Source: an uncultured Oscillospiraceae bacterium | GTDB lineage: Bacteria > Bacillota_A > Clostridia > Oscillospirales > Oscillospiraceae | NCBI GenBank assembly: GCA_900754605.1 | Contig: CAAEDK010000212.1 | Coordinates: 1 to 24,107, forward strand | Length of the DNA stretch: 24,107 nt | Direction: 5' to 3' | In this document: positions 8,044-15,477 of the stretch, piece after piece | Layout of the letters: each line of letters opens with the position of its first letter | Numbering within the stretch: the first letter of the stretch is position 1 | Notes under the pieces: model-generated | Told to the model about the DNA's origin: nothing | The model's input: the letters and a program-made list of their open reading frames with translations, nothing else | Database searches by the model: none | Translations under genes and position numbers: made by a program

Positions 8044-8785
8044 TCAAAAAATTTCCATGCCCACAGAGGCGGAAAAACAGCGGGCCATTGCCCGGATTCT
8101 GGATGCAGGCCTGCCCCGCCGGGTCGCCTTTGGCCGGGAGCTGCGGGAGGTTTTGCAGCGCATCGGCCCCCGCGCGCTGCTGTTTGGCGTGGGGGACTGT
8201 TTGGCCTTGTCCCTGCTGATCTGGGCCCTGTGCCTGCTGTCGGCGCTTTTTGTGGCCGGTTCCACCGGCTCTTTGGCACCGGCCCTGTTCCTGTTTTCTC
8301 CCCTGCTCTATGCCGCCCTCTCCCTGCTGACTGTCTGGAAGAACCTGCAGACCGGCATTTGGGAGTGGACCTGGACCTTCCAGGTCTCCGCCCGGATGGT
8401 GGCGGCCCTGCAGATGCTGTGCTTCGGCGGGGTGTCCGTACTGGTGTGTGTCCCGGCAAATATGCTGTTGTGGACCTTCACCGGGCAGGAGATGCCCCTG
8501 GGCTGGATGCTGGCACTGTCTCTGGCCAGCCTGTTTCTGTATGGCGCTCTCTCCCTGCTGTGCCAGCGGCTGCGGGGACCTGCCGGGTGGCTGGCGGCGC
8601 CGACCGGCTGGGTTCTGATGGGCCTGATTCCCCTGATCTGGCCCCGGACGGCGGAGTGGCTGACGGCCATCCCCACCGTAGTGTTCTGCCTGCTGGCCGC
8701 GGCCGGGATTACTCTGTACCTTTTGGAACTGCGCTGCTTCTGCCGGCGCCCGATGGAAGGAGGCGTCTCCTATGCTCTCCGTTGA
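8036..8785 (+). CDS. Polytopic membrane protein of the sigma-ABC operon (possible anti-sigma partner)
   Basis: A 249-residue protein with a charged cytosolic N-terminus of about 45 residues (MDNQKISMPTEAEKQRAIAR) followed by about six hydrophobic segments, among them ALSLLIWALCLLSALFV, APALFLFSPLLYAALSLLTV and AIPTVVFCLLAAAGITLYLL. No HxxxCxxC zinc motif of classical anti-sigma factors is present. The ATG at 8036 lies ten bases after AAAGGAG and inside the end of the sigma gene; the 3' end overlaps the ABC ATPase gene by 14 bases. This wedge position between sigma factor and transporter suggests a membrane-bound regulator of the sigma factor or a transporter accessory subunit. No family recognised. 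Confidence 0.75.
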   Translation: MDNQKISMPTEAEKQRAIARILDAGLPRRVAFGRELREVLQRIGPRALLFGVGDCLALSLLIWALCLLSALFVAGSTGSLAPALFLFSPLLYAALSLLTVWKNLQTGIWEWTWTFQVSARMVAALQMLCFGGVSVLVCVPANMLLWTFTGQEMPLGWMLALSLASLFLYGALSLLCQRLRGPAGWLAAPTGWVLMGLIPLIWPRTAEWLTAIPTVVFCLLAAAGITLYLLELRCFCRRPMEGGVSYALR

Positions 8786-9623
8786 GCACGTCACGAAAAC
8801 CTATGGGAAGTTCACCGCTTTGGAGGACATTTCCCTGACCTTCACTCCCGGCGTCTACGGTCTGCTGGCACCCAACGGGGCGGGCAAGACCACCCTCATC
8901 AAGATGCTCACCACCCTGCTGTTCCCCACCAAGGGACAGATCCTGTGGGAGGGAGAAGACATCCGGGCCTTGGGGGCGGAATACCGGGGCCTGCTGGGGT
9001 ATCTCCCCCAGCAGTTCGGGTACTATCCCAGCTACACGCCCCGGCAATTCCTCCGGTATGCCGCCGCCCTCCAGTGCATCCCGAAGCGGGAGGCGGACGG
9101 CCGCATTGACCACCTGCTGGAGACAGTGGGACTTGGGGATGCTGCGGACAAAAAAATGAAGAAGTTCTCCGGCGGGATGCTCCAGCGGGTGGGCATCGCC
9201 GTAGCCATGCTGAACGACCCGAAGCTGCTGATCCTGGACGAGCCCACCGCTGGGCTGGACCCCCGGGAGCGGGTGCGGTTCCGCAATTTGATCCACACGC
9301 TGGCTGAGGATCGGATCGTGATTCTCTCCACCCACATCGTCTCAGACATTGAGACCATCGCCGGGCAAATCGTCATGTTCAAGGATCACCGCCTCTACTG
9401 CTGCGACAGCCCTGCCCGCATCTGCGCCCGGTTCCAGGGCAGGGTATTCCAGCTTCCTGCCGGGACGCCCCTGGCCCCGGGACAGTTCCTGCTCAGCGAA
9501 GGACAGGGGGCGGATGGCCCGGTGCTCCGGGTGCTCTGCGAGACGCCCCCTGTCAATGGAACGCCGGTAACGCCGGGGCTGGAGGATGCGTTTCTCGCCA
9601 TTTACCGGGAGGAACAGACATGA
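8772..9623 (+). CDS. ABC transporter ATP-binding protein
   Basis: A 283-residue ATPase with all canonical motifs: Walker A APNGAGKTT (33-41; the first Gly is replaced by the also permitted Ala), Q-loop YLPQQF (78-82), signature FSGGMLQR (132-139), Walker B LLILDEPTAGLD (152-163) and switch His188 in STHIV. The C-terminal 70 residues form an accessory region typical of CcmA/NatA-type exporters, which pair with separate ABC-2 permeases. It powers the two permeases encoded next, overlapping the first by four bases (ATGA). Likely roles are export of a peptide, lipid or antibiotic; the substrate cannot be deduced. Confidence 0.93.
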   Translation: MLSVEHVTKTYGKFTALEDISLTFTPGVYGLLAPNGAGKTTLIKMLTTLLFPTKGQILWEGEDIRALGAEYRGLLGYLPQQFGYYPSYTPRQFLRYAAALQCIPKREADGRIDHLLETVGLGDAADKKMKKFSGGMLQRVGIAVAMLNDPKLLILDEPTAGLDPRERVRFRNLIHTLAEDRIVILSTHIVSDIETIAGQIVMFKDHRLYCCDSPARICARFQGRVFQLPAGTPLAPGQFLLSEGQGADGPVLRVLCETPPVNGTPVTPGLEDAFLAIYREEQT

Positions 9624-10765
9624 ATCTGGCGGTCTATGAGTGGCGGAAGCTCTTCCGCCTGCCCGCCCTGTGGGCCTTTCTGGCCCTGTGTCTGGCCTTT
9701 AACGGGTTGCTGATCGCCACGCTCTCCCCCTATGACCGGGCGTTCTTCAACGAGACTTCCCAAACGGCGAAGGCCTTGGGCCAGCGGGTTGATGAACACT
9801 TTCTTGCCGGGCTGAACGCTATACCCGCCACAGAGAACCGGGATTTGCTGCGTCAATCTGTCACCGGGATGGAGGACATTTTCGAGACGTATGACACCGG
9901 GGAACTCTCGGATTTCTATGCCGGTGTGGTGGAGAAATCCCCTCTGGCAGTTACCTGGATGACCTGGAAATATGATCTGCTGGCGAGCCGGGTGGAGCAC
10001 CTAGCCCAGACTGACGCGGCGCTGGATTTGTACGCCGGCCCGGCCACCTACGGCAGCCACCAGTTCCTCTTCGGCGCGCTGTTCCGGGCCATTCTCTGTG
10101 AGAGCGCCATTCTGGCCATGCTGGGGACGCTGTATCTGCTGGGCTACGAGGGGATGCACCGCGCAGAGGGCCTGGCCTGCGCCTCCCGAACGGGACGGAA
10201 ACTACGGCGGGTGAAGGTCCTGGCGGCTCTCCAGGCGTCGGCGGCGCTGTACGGCCTGCTGGCGTTCTGCACCCTGGTGCCCTACTTCCTGCTGTACGAC
10301 TACAGCGGAATCTGGAATGCCAGCGTGTCCAGCCAGTTCAACTATTTCTCGGACATGCTGGTGGTCCGGCCCTTCCTCACCTGGGGGGACTTCACGGTGG
10401 GTCAGTACCTGGCCGCTGCCCTAGCCCTGGGCGCGGTGCTGACGGCGGTATTCTCCCTGCTGGCGTCGGTGTGCGGCACGCTGGTGCGAAGCCCCTATCT
10501 GGCGGCCCTGGCGCTGTGCCTGGTGTGCTTCGGCGGACTGGGACTGGTCTCCGTTCTGGGGGAGCTGGGCTGGTGGGCGGCCTATTTGATTGCCTGTTTC
10601 CAGCCGGTAACGGTCTGGCTCTCCTGCAGCGCCTGGTTCACGGAGCTGGGACTGAACGCCGTCCTCCCCTGGCAGGAGACCATCGCAAGCGGGCTGAACC
10701 TGCTGCTTTTGGGCGGCGGAGTCCTGTTGGCTCTCGGTTGGTTTGACAGAAAGGACGTGTCCTGA
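9620..10765 (+). CDS. ABC-2 type transporter permease, first subunit
   Basis: A 381-residue membrane protein with an N-terminal helix after WRKLFRLP, a long extracytoplasmic insert of roughly 120 residues (about 35-150, rich in Asp/Glu/Thr), and then five or six helices in the C-terminal half, such as AILAMLGTLYLLGYEGM and AALYGLLAFCTLVPYFLLYD. A helix, large loop, then helix bundle is usual for ABC-2 permeases of bacteriocin/antibiotic export systems. GYEGMHRAEGLACASRTGRK is the expected cytosolic turn. The start overlaps the ATPase stop as ATGA, and the stop overlaps the next start by one base (TGATG). Confidence 0.85.
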   Translation: MNLAVYEWRKLFRLPALWAFLALCLAFNGLLIATLSPYDRAFFNETSQTAKALGQRVDEHFLAGLNAIPATENRDLLRQSVTGMEDIFETYDTGELSDFYAGVVEKSPLAVTWMTWKYDLLASRVEHLAQTDAALDLYAGPATYGSHQFLFGALFRAILCESAILAMLGTLYLLGYEGMHRAEGLACASRTGRKLRRVKVLAALQASAALYGLLAFCTLVPYFLLYDYSGIWNASVSSQFNYFSDMLVVRPFLTWGDFTVGQYLAAALALGAVLTAVFSLLASVCGTLVRSPYLAALALCLVCFGGLGLVSVLGELGWWAAYLIACFQPVTVWLSCSAWFTELGLNAVLPWQETIASGLNLLLLGGGVLLALGWFDRKDVS

Positions 10766-11973
10766 TGGAACTTTTGAAATGGGAGCTGCGGAAGATCTGG
10801 CGGCCCGGCATCCTGGCGGCCATCCTGCTGCTGGGGGCGGTATACTACTGGATGTTCCCACAGTTCTATATCGAGCACTTTTGCAACGGTCCCCAGTCGG
10901 AGGCCCAGTTCGATCTGGCCTCCGACTGGGTGGAGCGGTATGGCCCCACCCTGGAACCGGAAGAACGGGCAGAACTGGACGAGCAGATGGCAGAGGAGAT
11001 CACGGCCTTTGACACACAGATCACCGCCATCCCGGAAGCTGCGGCAGCGGGGCTGACGGACTATAAATCTTTTCTCTCCTTTCGGGGGGACTACCTGAAC
11101 GGCATACGCAACACTGATGGACAGGCAGATATGGATGTGGAGGCCCTGCTCTACCGGGTGTACGGCGGCACCAACTGGTACCGGATCGAGGCGCTGGCGG
11201 ATACTCTGGAGACCTATGATACCCAGGAGGATCACCGCGCTCTGATTGTCTCCAACCGACAGCAATTGGCCCAGCCGGAGGCCATGGTCCGGCGGGAGGC
11301 GGAGCTGGCAAGCTCGGATATGATCCATTCCCTGCTGCCGTCCTCTGTGAAATACTCTACTCAGGAGTACGGCAAGGATCTGGCGGTATGGTGCGTACTC
11401 AGCATCGTGCTCCTGCTCTCCCCCACCCTGGTGCGGGACCGGCTGCGGAACACCCGGCCCATGCAGTGGGCCTCCCGGCGGGGGCGGTCCGTTTTGAACG
11501 TTCAGATGGGAGCTGCCCTGCTCTCTGCGCTGGTGCTGGCGGTGGTGAATATAACAGTCTATGTCATTCCGTTCCTGGCCCAGGGGCCCCTGCAATTTGC
11601 CGCCTGCGGCCTGGACGGCATCTGGGAGTGGGGCACTCCCTGGTTCGACTGGACCTACGGCACCTATCTGCTGGTGCTGGCGGGGCTGATTTTGGCCCTG
11701 TCCCTGGGGGCCGCCGGGCTGACGGCTTTTCTCTCCCAGTACAGCGGCAACTACATCGCCATGCTGCTGAAGGCCGTTCCCCTGTTCGTGGCGGTGGGGG
11801 CCGTGCTGGGCTCCTGGCTTCTGGATCGGCCCTTCACGTTCCGCCCCCTCTGGGACGGCTACGGCCCCTGGGTGCCCAAGGGTGCGGAGGCGGTGGCCGC
11901 TGCAGTCCTGCTGGCTTTGGGACTTGGCCTGTGTGCCCTGGCCTGCCGGCGGCAGCGAAAGAGGGAACTATGA
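10765..11973 (+). CDS. ABC-2 type transporter permease, second subunit
   Basis: A 402-residue protein with the same layout as its neighbour: a short charged start MELLKWELRKIW, one helix, a large acidic extracytoplasmic insert (about 35-200), and a C-terminal helix bundle. The cytosolic loop VRDRLRNTRPMQWASRRGRS is equivalent to the GYEGM loop of the first subunit. The two are distant paralogs and probably form a heterodimer with the ATPase. The gene ends with a further ATGA overlap into a 24-codon frame, after which base composition changes abruptly. Confidence 0.85.
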   Translation: MELLKWELRKIWRPGILAAILLLGAVYYWMFPQFYIEHFCNGPQSEAQFDLASDWVERYGPTLEPEERAELDEQMAEEITAFDTQITAIPEAAAAGLTDYKSFLSFRGDYLNGIRNTDGQADMDVEALLYRVYGGTNWYRIEALADTLETYDTQEDHRALIVSNRQQLAQPEAMVRREAELASSDMIHSLLPSSVKYSTQEYGKDLAVWCVLSIVLLLSPTLVRDRLRNTRPMQWASRRGRSVLNVQMGAALLSALVLAVVNITVYVIPFLAQGPLQFAACGLDGIWEWGTPWFDWTYGTYLLVLAGLILALSLGAAGLTAFLSQYSGNYIAMLLKAVPLFVAVGAVLGSWLLDRPFTFRPLWDGYGPWVPKGAEAVAAAVLLALGLGLCALACRRQRKREL

Positions 11974-12044
11974 TAAAGGAAATTTTATTTTCTCTTAAAT
12001 TTTATCTCTACAAGTATGATCCGGATTGTGACCCGGAACCATGA
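11970..12044 (+). CDS. 24-codon frame coupled to the last permease gene, possibly a truncated gene
   Basis: ATG at 11970 overlaps the permease stop (ATGA), as do the other junctions of this operon. It encodes MIKEILFSLKFYLYKYDPDC and four further residues. Its AT-rich codons differ from the GC-rich operon. It could be the stump of an original fifth gene cut off where the tRNA/integrase debris was inserted, or chance. No homology recognised. Confidence 0.25.
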   Translation: MIKEILFSLKFYLYKYDPDCDPEP

Positions 12045-12148
12045 AATAGCGCGGAGTGGAGCGCAGCAGCCTTCGAGTCTTGGCCCGTTTGGGGTCTAAA
12101 AACGCCCTGAAAGCATTGAACTGCAGTGGACAGACAAACCGATAGCAG
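12045..12148. other. Short non-coding junction between the ABC operon and the mobile-element debris
   Basis: No gene or clear structure was seen. The sequence just left of the tRNA-like segment does not supply the missing 5' half of the tRNA, so the junction lies at or just before 12149. Confidence 0.4.
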
Positions 12149-12190
12149 CTCATAACCCGGAGGTCGTTGCTTCAAGTCCGGCTCCATAAT
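12149..12190 (+). other. Decayed 3' half of an initiator tRNA-Met, probable attachment-site relic, copy A
   Basis: CTCATAACCCGGAGGTCGTT followed by a TTCAAGTCC T-loop and a CC...AA end closely follows the anticodon loop, variable loop, T-arm and 3' acceptor of a bacterial tRNA-fMet (CAT anticodon, end CCGCAACC). The 5' half is absent: bases before CAT cannot pair with CCCGG, and the T-stem has a C-C mismatch. This is what remains when an integrative element recombines inside a tRNA and the copy then decays. Confidence 0.6.
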
Positions 12191-12193
12191 CAC

Positions 12194-12230
12194 AAAACCG
12201 TCTGATTTCTCGCAAAATCAGACGGTTTTT
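12194..12230. terminator. Bidirectional rho-independent terminator
   Basis: A perfect 15-bp stem (12194-12208 with 12215-12229, loop of six) is flanked by A-runs and T-runs. It stands just downstream of the tRNA-Met relic and may be its original terminator. It also ends the ABC operon's transcript in the present arrangement. Copy B has a weaker homologous remnant starting at 22487. Confidence 0.85.
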
Positions 12231-12320
12231 CTTCACCTTTTGCCTCCAAAGGTTTCTGGAGAAATTGCGCGATTTTGCAAAATTTGCAGTTGACCCAAAC
12301 TGTGCCCCATACGGGATAAA

Positions 12321-12412
12321 AACGAGGCCCGGACGCGGTATTTTCGCCTCCGGGCCTCCTGTCTTTTCTTTTTCTGATGTTACCCTCTCCATCGACCTGT
12401 TTCTTTGCCATG
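12321..12412 (-). pseudogene. Integrase N-terminal relic (tyrosine recombinase), copy A
   Basis: From the ATG at 12412, after AAAGGAGGCGG, the frame reads MAKKQVDGEGNIRKRKD. This is the characteristic arm-binding start of ICE/phage tyrosine integrases (usually followed by GRWEGRYTAGxD). The similarity fades into a hairpin after about 20 residues, and no catalytic domain is present before the tRNA relic 220 bases further on. Position and polarity are as expected for an int gene next to an attachment site. A related but more decayed segment occurs at 22600-22684. Confidence 0.6.
12324..12358. terminator. Hairpin inside the integrase relic, copy A
   Basis: A perfect 10-bp stem (12324-12333 with 12349-12358, loop 15) is followed on the minus strand by GTTTTTATCC. 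It is equivalent to 22608-22640 in copy B, where the stem sequence differs but pairing is kept. Confidence 0.65.
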
Positions 12413-12488
12413 GCATCCGCCTCCTTTGCAACGACAAATGCCACGGAAAAATAGCCAGGGCCTACGGCCATAGTTATCAGATGGTCAG

Positions 12489-12515
12489 GAAAGAGCTGCC
12501 GGCGACAGCTCTTTC
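12489..12515 (+). terminator. Hairpin with T-rich tail
   Basis: GAAAGAGCTG (12489-12498) pairs perfectly with CAGCTCTTTC (12506-12515) across a seven-base loop. TCTTTGTAT follows on the plus strand. It lies between the integrase relic and the small minus-strand frame and is a plausible intrinsic terminator, though the T-run is interrupted. Confidence 0.5.
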
Positions 12516-12530
12516 TCTTTGTATAGCATA

Positions 12531-12905
12531 TCAATCTTTGATGGGGATGCGTTCTATTTTCATTTTCCTTGCAGCCCGCCTTTCTGCCCCGTCCTCAAAG
12601 CAATACTCCCCGGCGATCCCCGTACCCAGATGGAACCCAGCGATGAAGGATGTCAGAGAGATTCCCCCTCCCAGTTCGTTCTCCAGATTTGCCAGTTGCA
12701 ACAGGGTTTCTCGCTCTGGCAGATGCAAGTATTCTTTGATATCTCTGTAGGCCCGCTCCAGCTCCACCCGGACTTTTTGAAGTTCCGGCTTCCGCCAGAA
12801 CCATGAGACAAAGCTGCAGAAAGCCGTGCATATCCCCGGGGTGACGCCTGTTTTTGCCTGTGCCTCTAGGCATTCTGGAAAATTGACTCCAAAGATGAGC
12901 CCCAT
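12531..12905 (-). CDS. Small hypothetical protein, DUF6809-like pattern
   Basis: A 124-residue frame. Its C-terminal half looks genuinely protein-like: LQKVRVELERAYRDIKEYLH, ERETLLQLANLENELGGG, then FIAGFHLGTGIAGEYCFEDG. This helical arrangement ending in an aromatic/Gly-rich FxxGFxLG motif recalls small DUF6809-type proteins common in gut Clostridia, from memory only. The N-terminal half is less convincing and may be misread. The ATG at 12905 follows GGGAGGGGG by eleven bases. It lies between the 77-bp repeat and the integrase relic, so it may be cargo of a decayed element or itself a pseudogene. Confidence 0.35.
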   Translation of the reverse strand: MGLIFGVNFPECLEAQAKTGVTPGICTAFCSFVSWFWRKPELQKVRVELERAYRDIKEYLHLPERETLLQLANLENELGGGISLTSFIAGFHLGTGIAGEYCFEDGAERRAARKMKIERIPIKD

Positions 12906-12943
12906 CCTCTGTTTTACCCCCTCCCACTTTCGGCCACCTGAAA

Positions 12944-13020
12944 AACTCCCGCAACAGCCTGCGCTGCGGACAGTTGTGAACGAACCGGCGCAGCAAACGC
13001 GCCGGTTCTTTCTCCTGTTA
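12944..13020. repeat. 77-bp dispersed repeat, copy B, with perfect terminal hairpin
   Basis: Same orientation as 7038-7114. This copy holds a perfect 10-bp stem, GAACCGGCGC (12982-12991) and GCGCCGGTTC (12999-13008), with a seven-base loop followed by TTTCTCCTGTT, so it could act as a terminator on the plus strand. The copy ends about 230 bases before the 3' end of the AraC gene. Confidence 0.8.
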
Positions 13021-13251
13021 CGTCCTTCGTCGCTTAGACCTCTCTGGAAATGAGAGTTCGCTCCTGAATATCTTCGCTCGCAATAGTCTCCCCAGCAGCC
13101 CGATTCATGCAAAAAGGTCTGAGTCTACCTCTGAGCGATTTGCCGCACGTAAAGCTTTACAAGCAGAAAAAAGAGCTATTTTTTACCTGTCATTAGTAGG
13201 CTTTAAGCGAAGAACTTGCTATCAAAAAAGTTGACTCATCTCTCTAGCATA
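13021..13251. other. Non-coding interval downstream of the AraC gene
   Basis: An AT-rich stretch without a gene. It contains a 12-bp palindrome GTAAAGCTTTAC at 13149-13160, which superficially resembles a catabolite-response element but has GC instead of CG in the centre. No clear terminator for the AraC gene was found. Confidence 0.4.
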
Positions 13252-14151
13252 TCATGAAAGCATTGCCAGCTTTCGATATTGTCCTAAGGTGTAGCCCTCT
13301 GCGTATTTAAAAAAGCGGTTTAGAGCATACTCATTAGAAAAGCCACAAAGTTCGGCAATTTCGGTGAAGGAAAGTGCCGAAGTTCCAATCAAATCTTTAA
13401 TATATTTTAATTTTTCTTCCCCAATAATACGGTTTAGAGGCATGCCTCTTTGACTGTTGCAAATCCGATTCAGCTGCCGAGAGCTTCTGCCAAAATGGCT
13501 TGCGACTTTTGAAACAGAGATCCCTTCACTGATATGTTCTTCAATATATTTTTGGATCTCCAACATCATTCCGGCTGCACTGTCTGGCTTTACATCCCTC
13601 TGGATTCCCCGGACATCATCAGGCAAAACAGCGATAAACAGTTGCAACAATAGACACTGGAGAAGGTTGGAAACCTCCTTTGAGGCCCATGGAGAAGTTT
13701 TTTTGAAGACCTCTCTCATCAGCTGGATATATGAAGAAGCGGCTTCCGGAAAAGGAAACACTAAAATTTTCTTGATTTGCTCTATCGCAGCCAGTATATA
13801 GGTGTCCTGACTTTCGATCTGAAATGCAACACTGAAACGGGTGCCACTATCAGAGGCCTCAGTAACTTGATGATAGTGGTTCGGAGGAATAATCATAAAA
13901 TTCCCGGCTTCTATGGTTGTTGTGAAAATTTTATTTTCTTTTTCCACAGTCTGGCAAATGAATCCATCCAACATAAGTTGCAGCTCATAGAAGGTATGCT
14001 TATTTTTCTTTGAGAGAAGAATATCCCTTCCCCCTGCACGGAAAAAAATCCAGTATACATCCAGCTTCATATAGGGATCTTCAATTTTGATAATTTGTCG
14101 GTTCATGGGCTGATGACTATTCAAAATAGAACGACTGATCTCTTGGTTCAT
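13252..14151 (-). CDS. AraC-family transcriptional regulator with cupin-type sensor domain
   Basis: A 299-residue protein. The N-terminal half has cupin/AraC-binding features (YELQLMLDG, AGNFMIIPPNHYHQV, FSVAFQIE). The C-terminal 100 residues carry two helix-turn-helix units: ISVSKVASHFGRSSRQLNRI and, after a linker, FTEIAELCGFSNEYALNRFF, ending KYAEGYTLGQYRK. It is divergently transcribed from the second TRAP operon and is its likely activator, perhaps sensing the imported acid. The ATG at 14151 is chosen because AGG lies seven bases upstream (AGGTGATGAT); the upstream in-frame GTG at 14181 lacks a ribosome site. Codon use is AT-richer than in the ABC operon. Confidence 0.92.
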   Translation of the reverse strand: MNQEISRSILNSHQPMNRQIIKIEDPYMKLDVYWIFFRAGGRDILLSKKNKHTFYELQLMLDGFICQTVEKENKIFTTTIEAGNFMIIPPNHYHQVTEASDSGTRFSVAFQIESQDTYILAAIEQIKKILVFPFPEAASSYIQLMREVFKKTSPWASKEVSNLLQCLLLQLFIAVLPDDVRGIQRDVKPDSAAGMMLEIQKYIEEHISEGISVSKVASHFGRSSRQLNRICNSQRGMPLNRIIGEEKLKYIKDLIGTSALSFTEIAELCGFSNEYALNRFFKYAEGYTLGQYRKLAMLS

Positions 14152-14217
14152 ATCATCACCTACAATATAGACATCAAGCACAATAGCTGCAGTGAGTTTT
14201 TATGTGTGATTGTTATA

Positions 14218-14246
14218 ATTATACCATCTTCGCCTTTTTCGTTCAA
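14218..14246 (-). promoter_or_regulatory. SigA-type promoter of the AraC gene
   Basis: On the minus strand TTGAAC (14246-14241), a 17-base spacer and a perfect TATAAT (14223-14218). It predicts a start near 14211 and a leader of about 60 bases. Confidence 0.75.
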
Positions 14247-14300
14247 GCGTTACCTGTTGGAATATGTCCGAAAATGTGTATTTTATGACCAAGTCTGTGA

Positions 14301-14330
14301 TTGACCATGTGGCTATTGTCCTGCTATAGT
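14301..14330 (+). promoter_or_regulatory. SigA-type promoter of the second TRAP operon
   Basis: TTGACC (14301-14306), an 18-base spacer and TATAGT (14325-14330). Predicted initiation near 14337 puts the following hairpin at the very 5' end of the mRNA. The slightly imperfect -10 suits an activator-dependent promoter under the divergent AraC regulator. Confidence 0.65.
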
Positions 14331-14341
14331 GGAATTAACGG

Positions 14342-14400
14342 CAAAAGCCCCCAAAATATATAATATTGTTGACGTTTTTGCCAAAATAAGGGGGCTTTTG
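14342..14400 (+). promoter_or_regulatory. 5'-leader hairpin with 37-base AT-rich loop
   Basis: CAAAAGCCCCC (14342-14352) pairs perfectly with GGGGGCTTTTG (14390-14400). It would form within the first bases of the transcript and ends 27 bases before the dctP-like ATG. It may protect the 5' end, or act as an attenuator since the 3' arm ends in CTTTTG. No known riboswitch was recognised. Confidence 0.5.
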
Positions 14401-14427
14401 ACAACATTTGGGAATGGAGGAAATAAA

Positions 14428-15456
14428 ATGAAACGCATATTTGCTCTCTTGTCGGCGGTAGCTATGGCGCTCACATTGGTAGCTTGTGGAGAGGCGAGTG
14501 GGAGCACCTCTTCTTCCGGCCAAAGCTCTGGGGACACAATTACGATCAAGCTTCCCCACTGCTATGTGGAAGGACACCCCTTAACCGATACCCTTCAAAA
14601 TTTCTTTAAGCCCGAATTGGAGAGCCGTTCCAACGGACGTCTCACTGTGGATATCTATCCCAATTCCACCCTCGCAACCGAAGAGCAAATCTATGAAGGA
14701 CTCCGAAATAATACCTATGAGATGGGAGTTGTCGGTACCATTTTTCAGGACCGAATTCCTTCTGTCGCAGCGTTCCAGCTCCCGTTTTTATTTACGGACT
14801 ATGATCAGGCCCGTGCTGCTCTGTATGAAGGGGATTATGGATACCAATTGATTGGCGATGTGGCCTCTCTTGGATTTACAGTTAACGGGATTGTACCTGA
14901 TGGATTTCGGGTTATGACCATGAACAAAAAGGTAGAAAGCCTTGCCGATATGCATGGCCTGAAAATGCGGATGCCCAATTTGGAGATCATGGTTGAAATC
15001 GGTAATTATCTAGGCTTTGCTGTGACTCCTATGTCCATGACAGAGGTTTTCTCCGCACTGGAACAGGGGGTCATTGATGGTCAGGAAAACCCGCCCTCCA
15101 CCATTCGCTCTCAGGGCTGGTATGAAATTCAGGACTATTTGCTGGTCTCCAATCATGTGTTTACGAGTCTCTTCCTGTGCGTAAACAACGACTTTTATAA
15201 TTCTCTGGATAGTGAACTGCAGAACATTCTGGACGAAGTCATTGATGAGACCTGCGCTCAAATTTGGGACACGGCTCAAACACAGGCCCAGGAGGATTTG
15301 GATTATATGTCCAGCGAAGGTGGCATTGAGGTTTACGAACCCTCCGATTCGTTCCGCCAGGAGATGGTGGAGGCCACGGCTCCTATGTATGATAACATGT
15401 ATGAAACTGCTCCCGAAGTGGAGGAAGTTATTAACGCCATCCAAGCCATTCAGTAG
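14428..15456 (+). CDS. TRAP transporter solute-binding lipoprotein, DctP family (second system)
   Basis: A 342-residue protein with a lipoprotein signal and lipobox LVAC (Cys20), then a Ser/Gly-rich linker. DctP features are HCYVEGHPLTDTLQNFFKPE, VDIYPNSTLATEEQIYEGL, LKMRMPNLE with the conserved substrate-binding Arg, MTEVFSALEQGVIDGQENPP and LFLCVNNDFYNSL. It is clearly paralogous to, but diverged from, the protein at 1281-2339, so a different ligand is likely. The ATG at 14428 follows GGAGG by seven bases; upstream in-frame codons fall inside the leader hairpin. It is the first gene of the operon, unlike the other TRAP operon where it comes after the permeases. Confidence 0.94.
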   Translation: MKRIFALLSAVAMALTLVACGEASGSTSSSGQSSGDTITIKLPHCYVEGHPLTDTLQNFFKPELESRSNGRLTVDIYPNSTLATEEQIYEGLRNNTYEMGVVGTIFQDRIPSVAAFQLPFLFTDYDQARAALYEGDYGYQLIGDVASLGFTVNGIVPDGFRVMTMNKKVESLADMHGLKMRMPNLEIMVEIGNYLGFAVTPMSMTEVFSALEQGVIDGQENPPSTIRSQGWYEIQDYLLVSNHVFTSLFLCVNNDFYNSLDSELQNILDEVIDETCAQIWDTAQTQAQEDLDYMSSEGGIEVYEPSDSFRQEMVEATAPMYDNMYETAPEVEEVINAIQAIQ

Positions 15457-15477
15457 GTGAATGCGAGAGGATAAAAG

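Noticed and set aside
7790..8794. 334-codon minus-strand frame opposite the sigma and membrane-protein genes
   Set aside because: Gln/Pro/Gly-rich shadow of GC-rich coding sequence; the plus strand encodes recognisable sigma and membrane proteins.
10582..11595. 337-codon minus-strand frame opposite the ABC permeases
   Set aside because: Shadow frame; the plus-strand permeases have coupled starts and membrane helices.
12141..12190. A functional tRNA gene
   Set aside because: No 5' half, no D-arm, an unpaired anticodon stem and a mismatched T-stem; only the 3' half resembles tRNA-Met.
7038..13020. CRISPR array or group II intron in the repeat-bearing debris
   Set aside because: Only two distant repeat copies without regular spacing, no cas genes, no reverse transcriptase and no intron domain structure.
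13149..13160. GTAAAGCTTTAC as a catabolite-response element
   Set aside because: The central CG of the consensus is GC here, and the site lies downstream of the AraC gene, not near a promoter.
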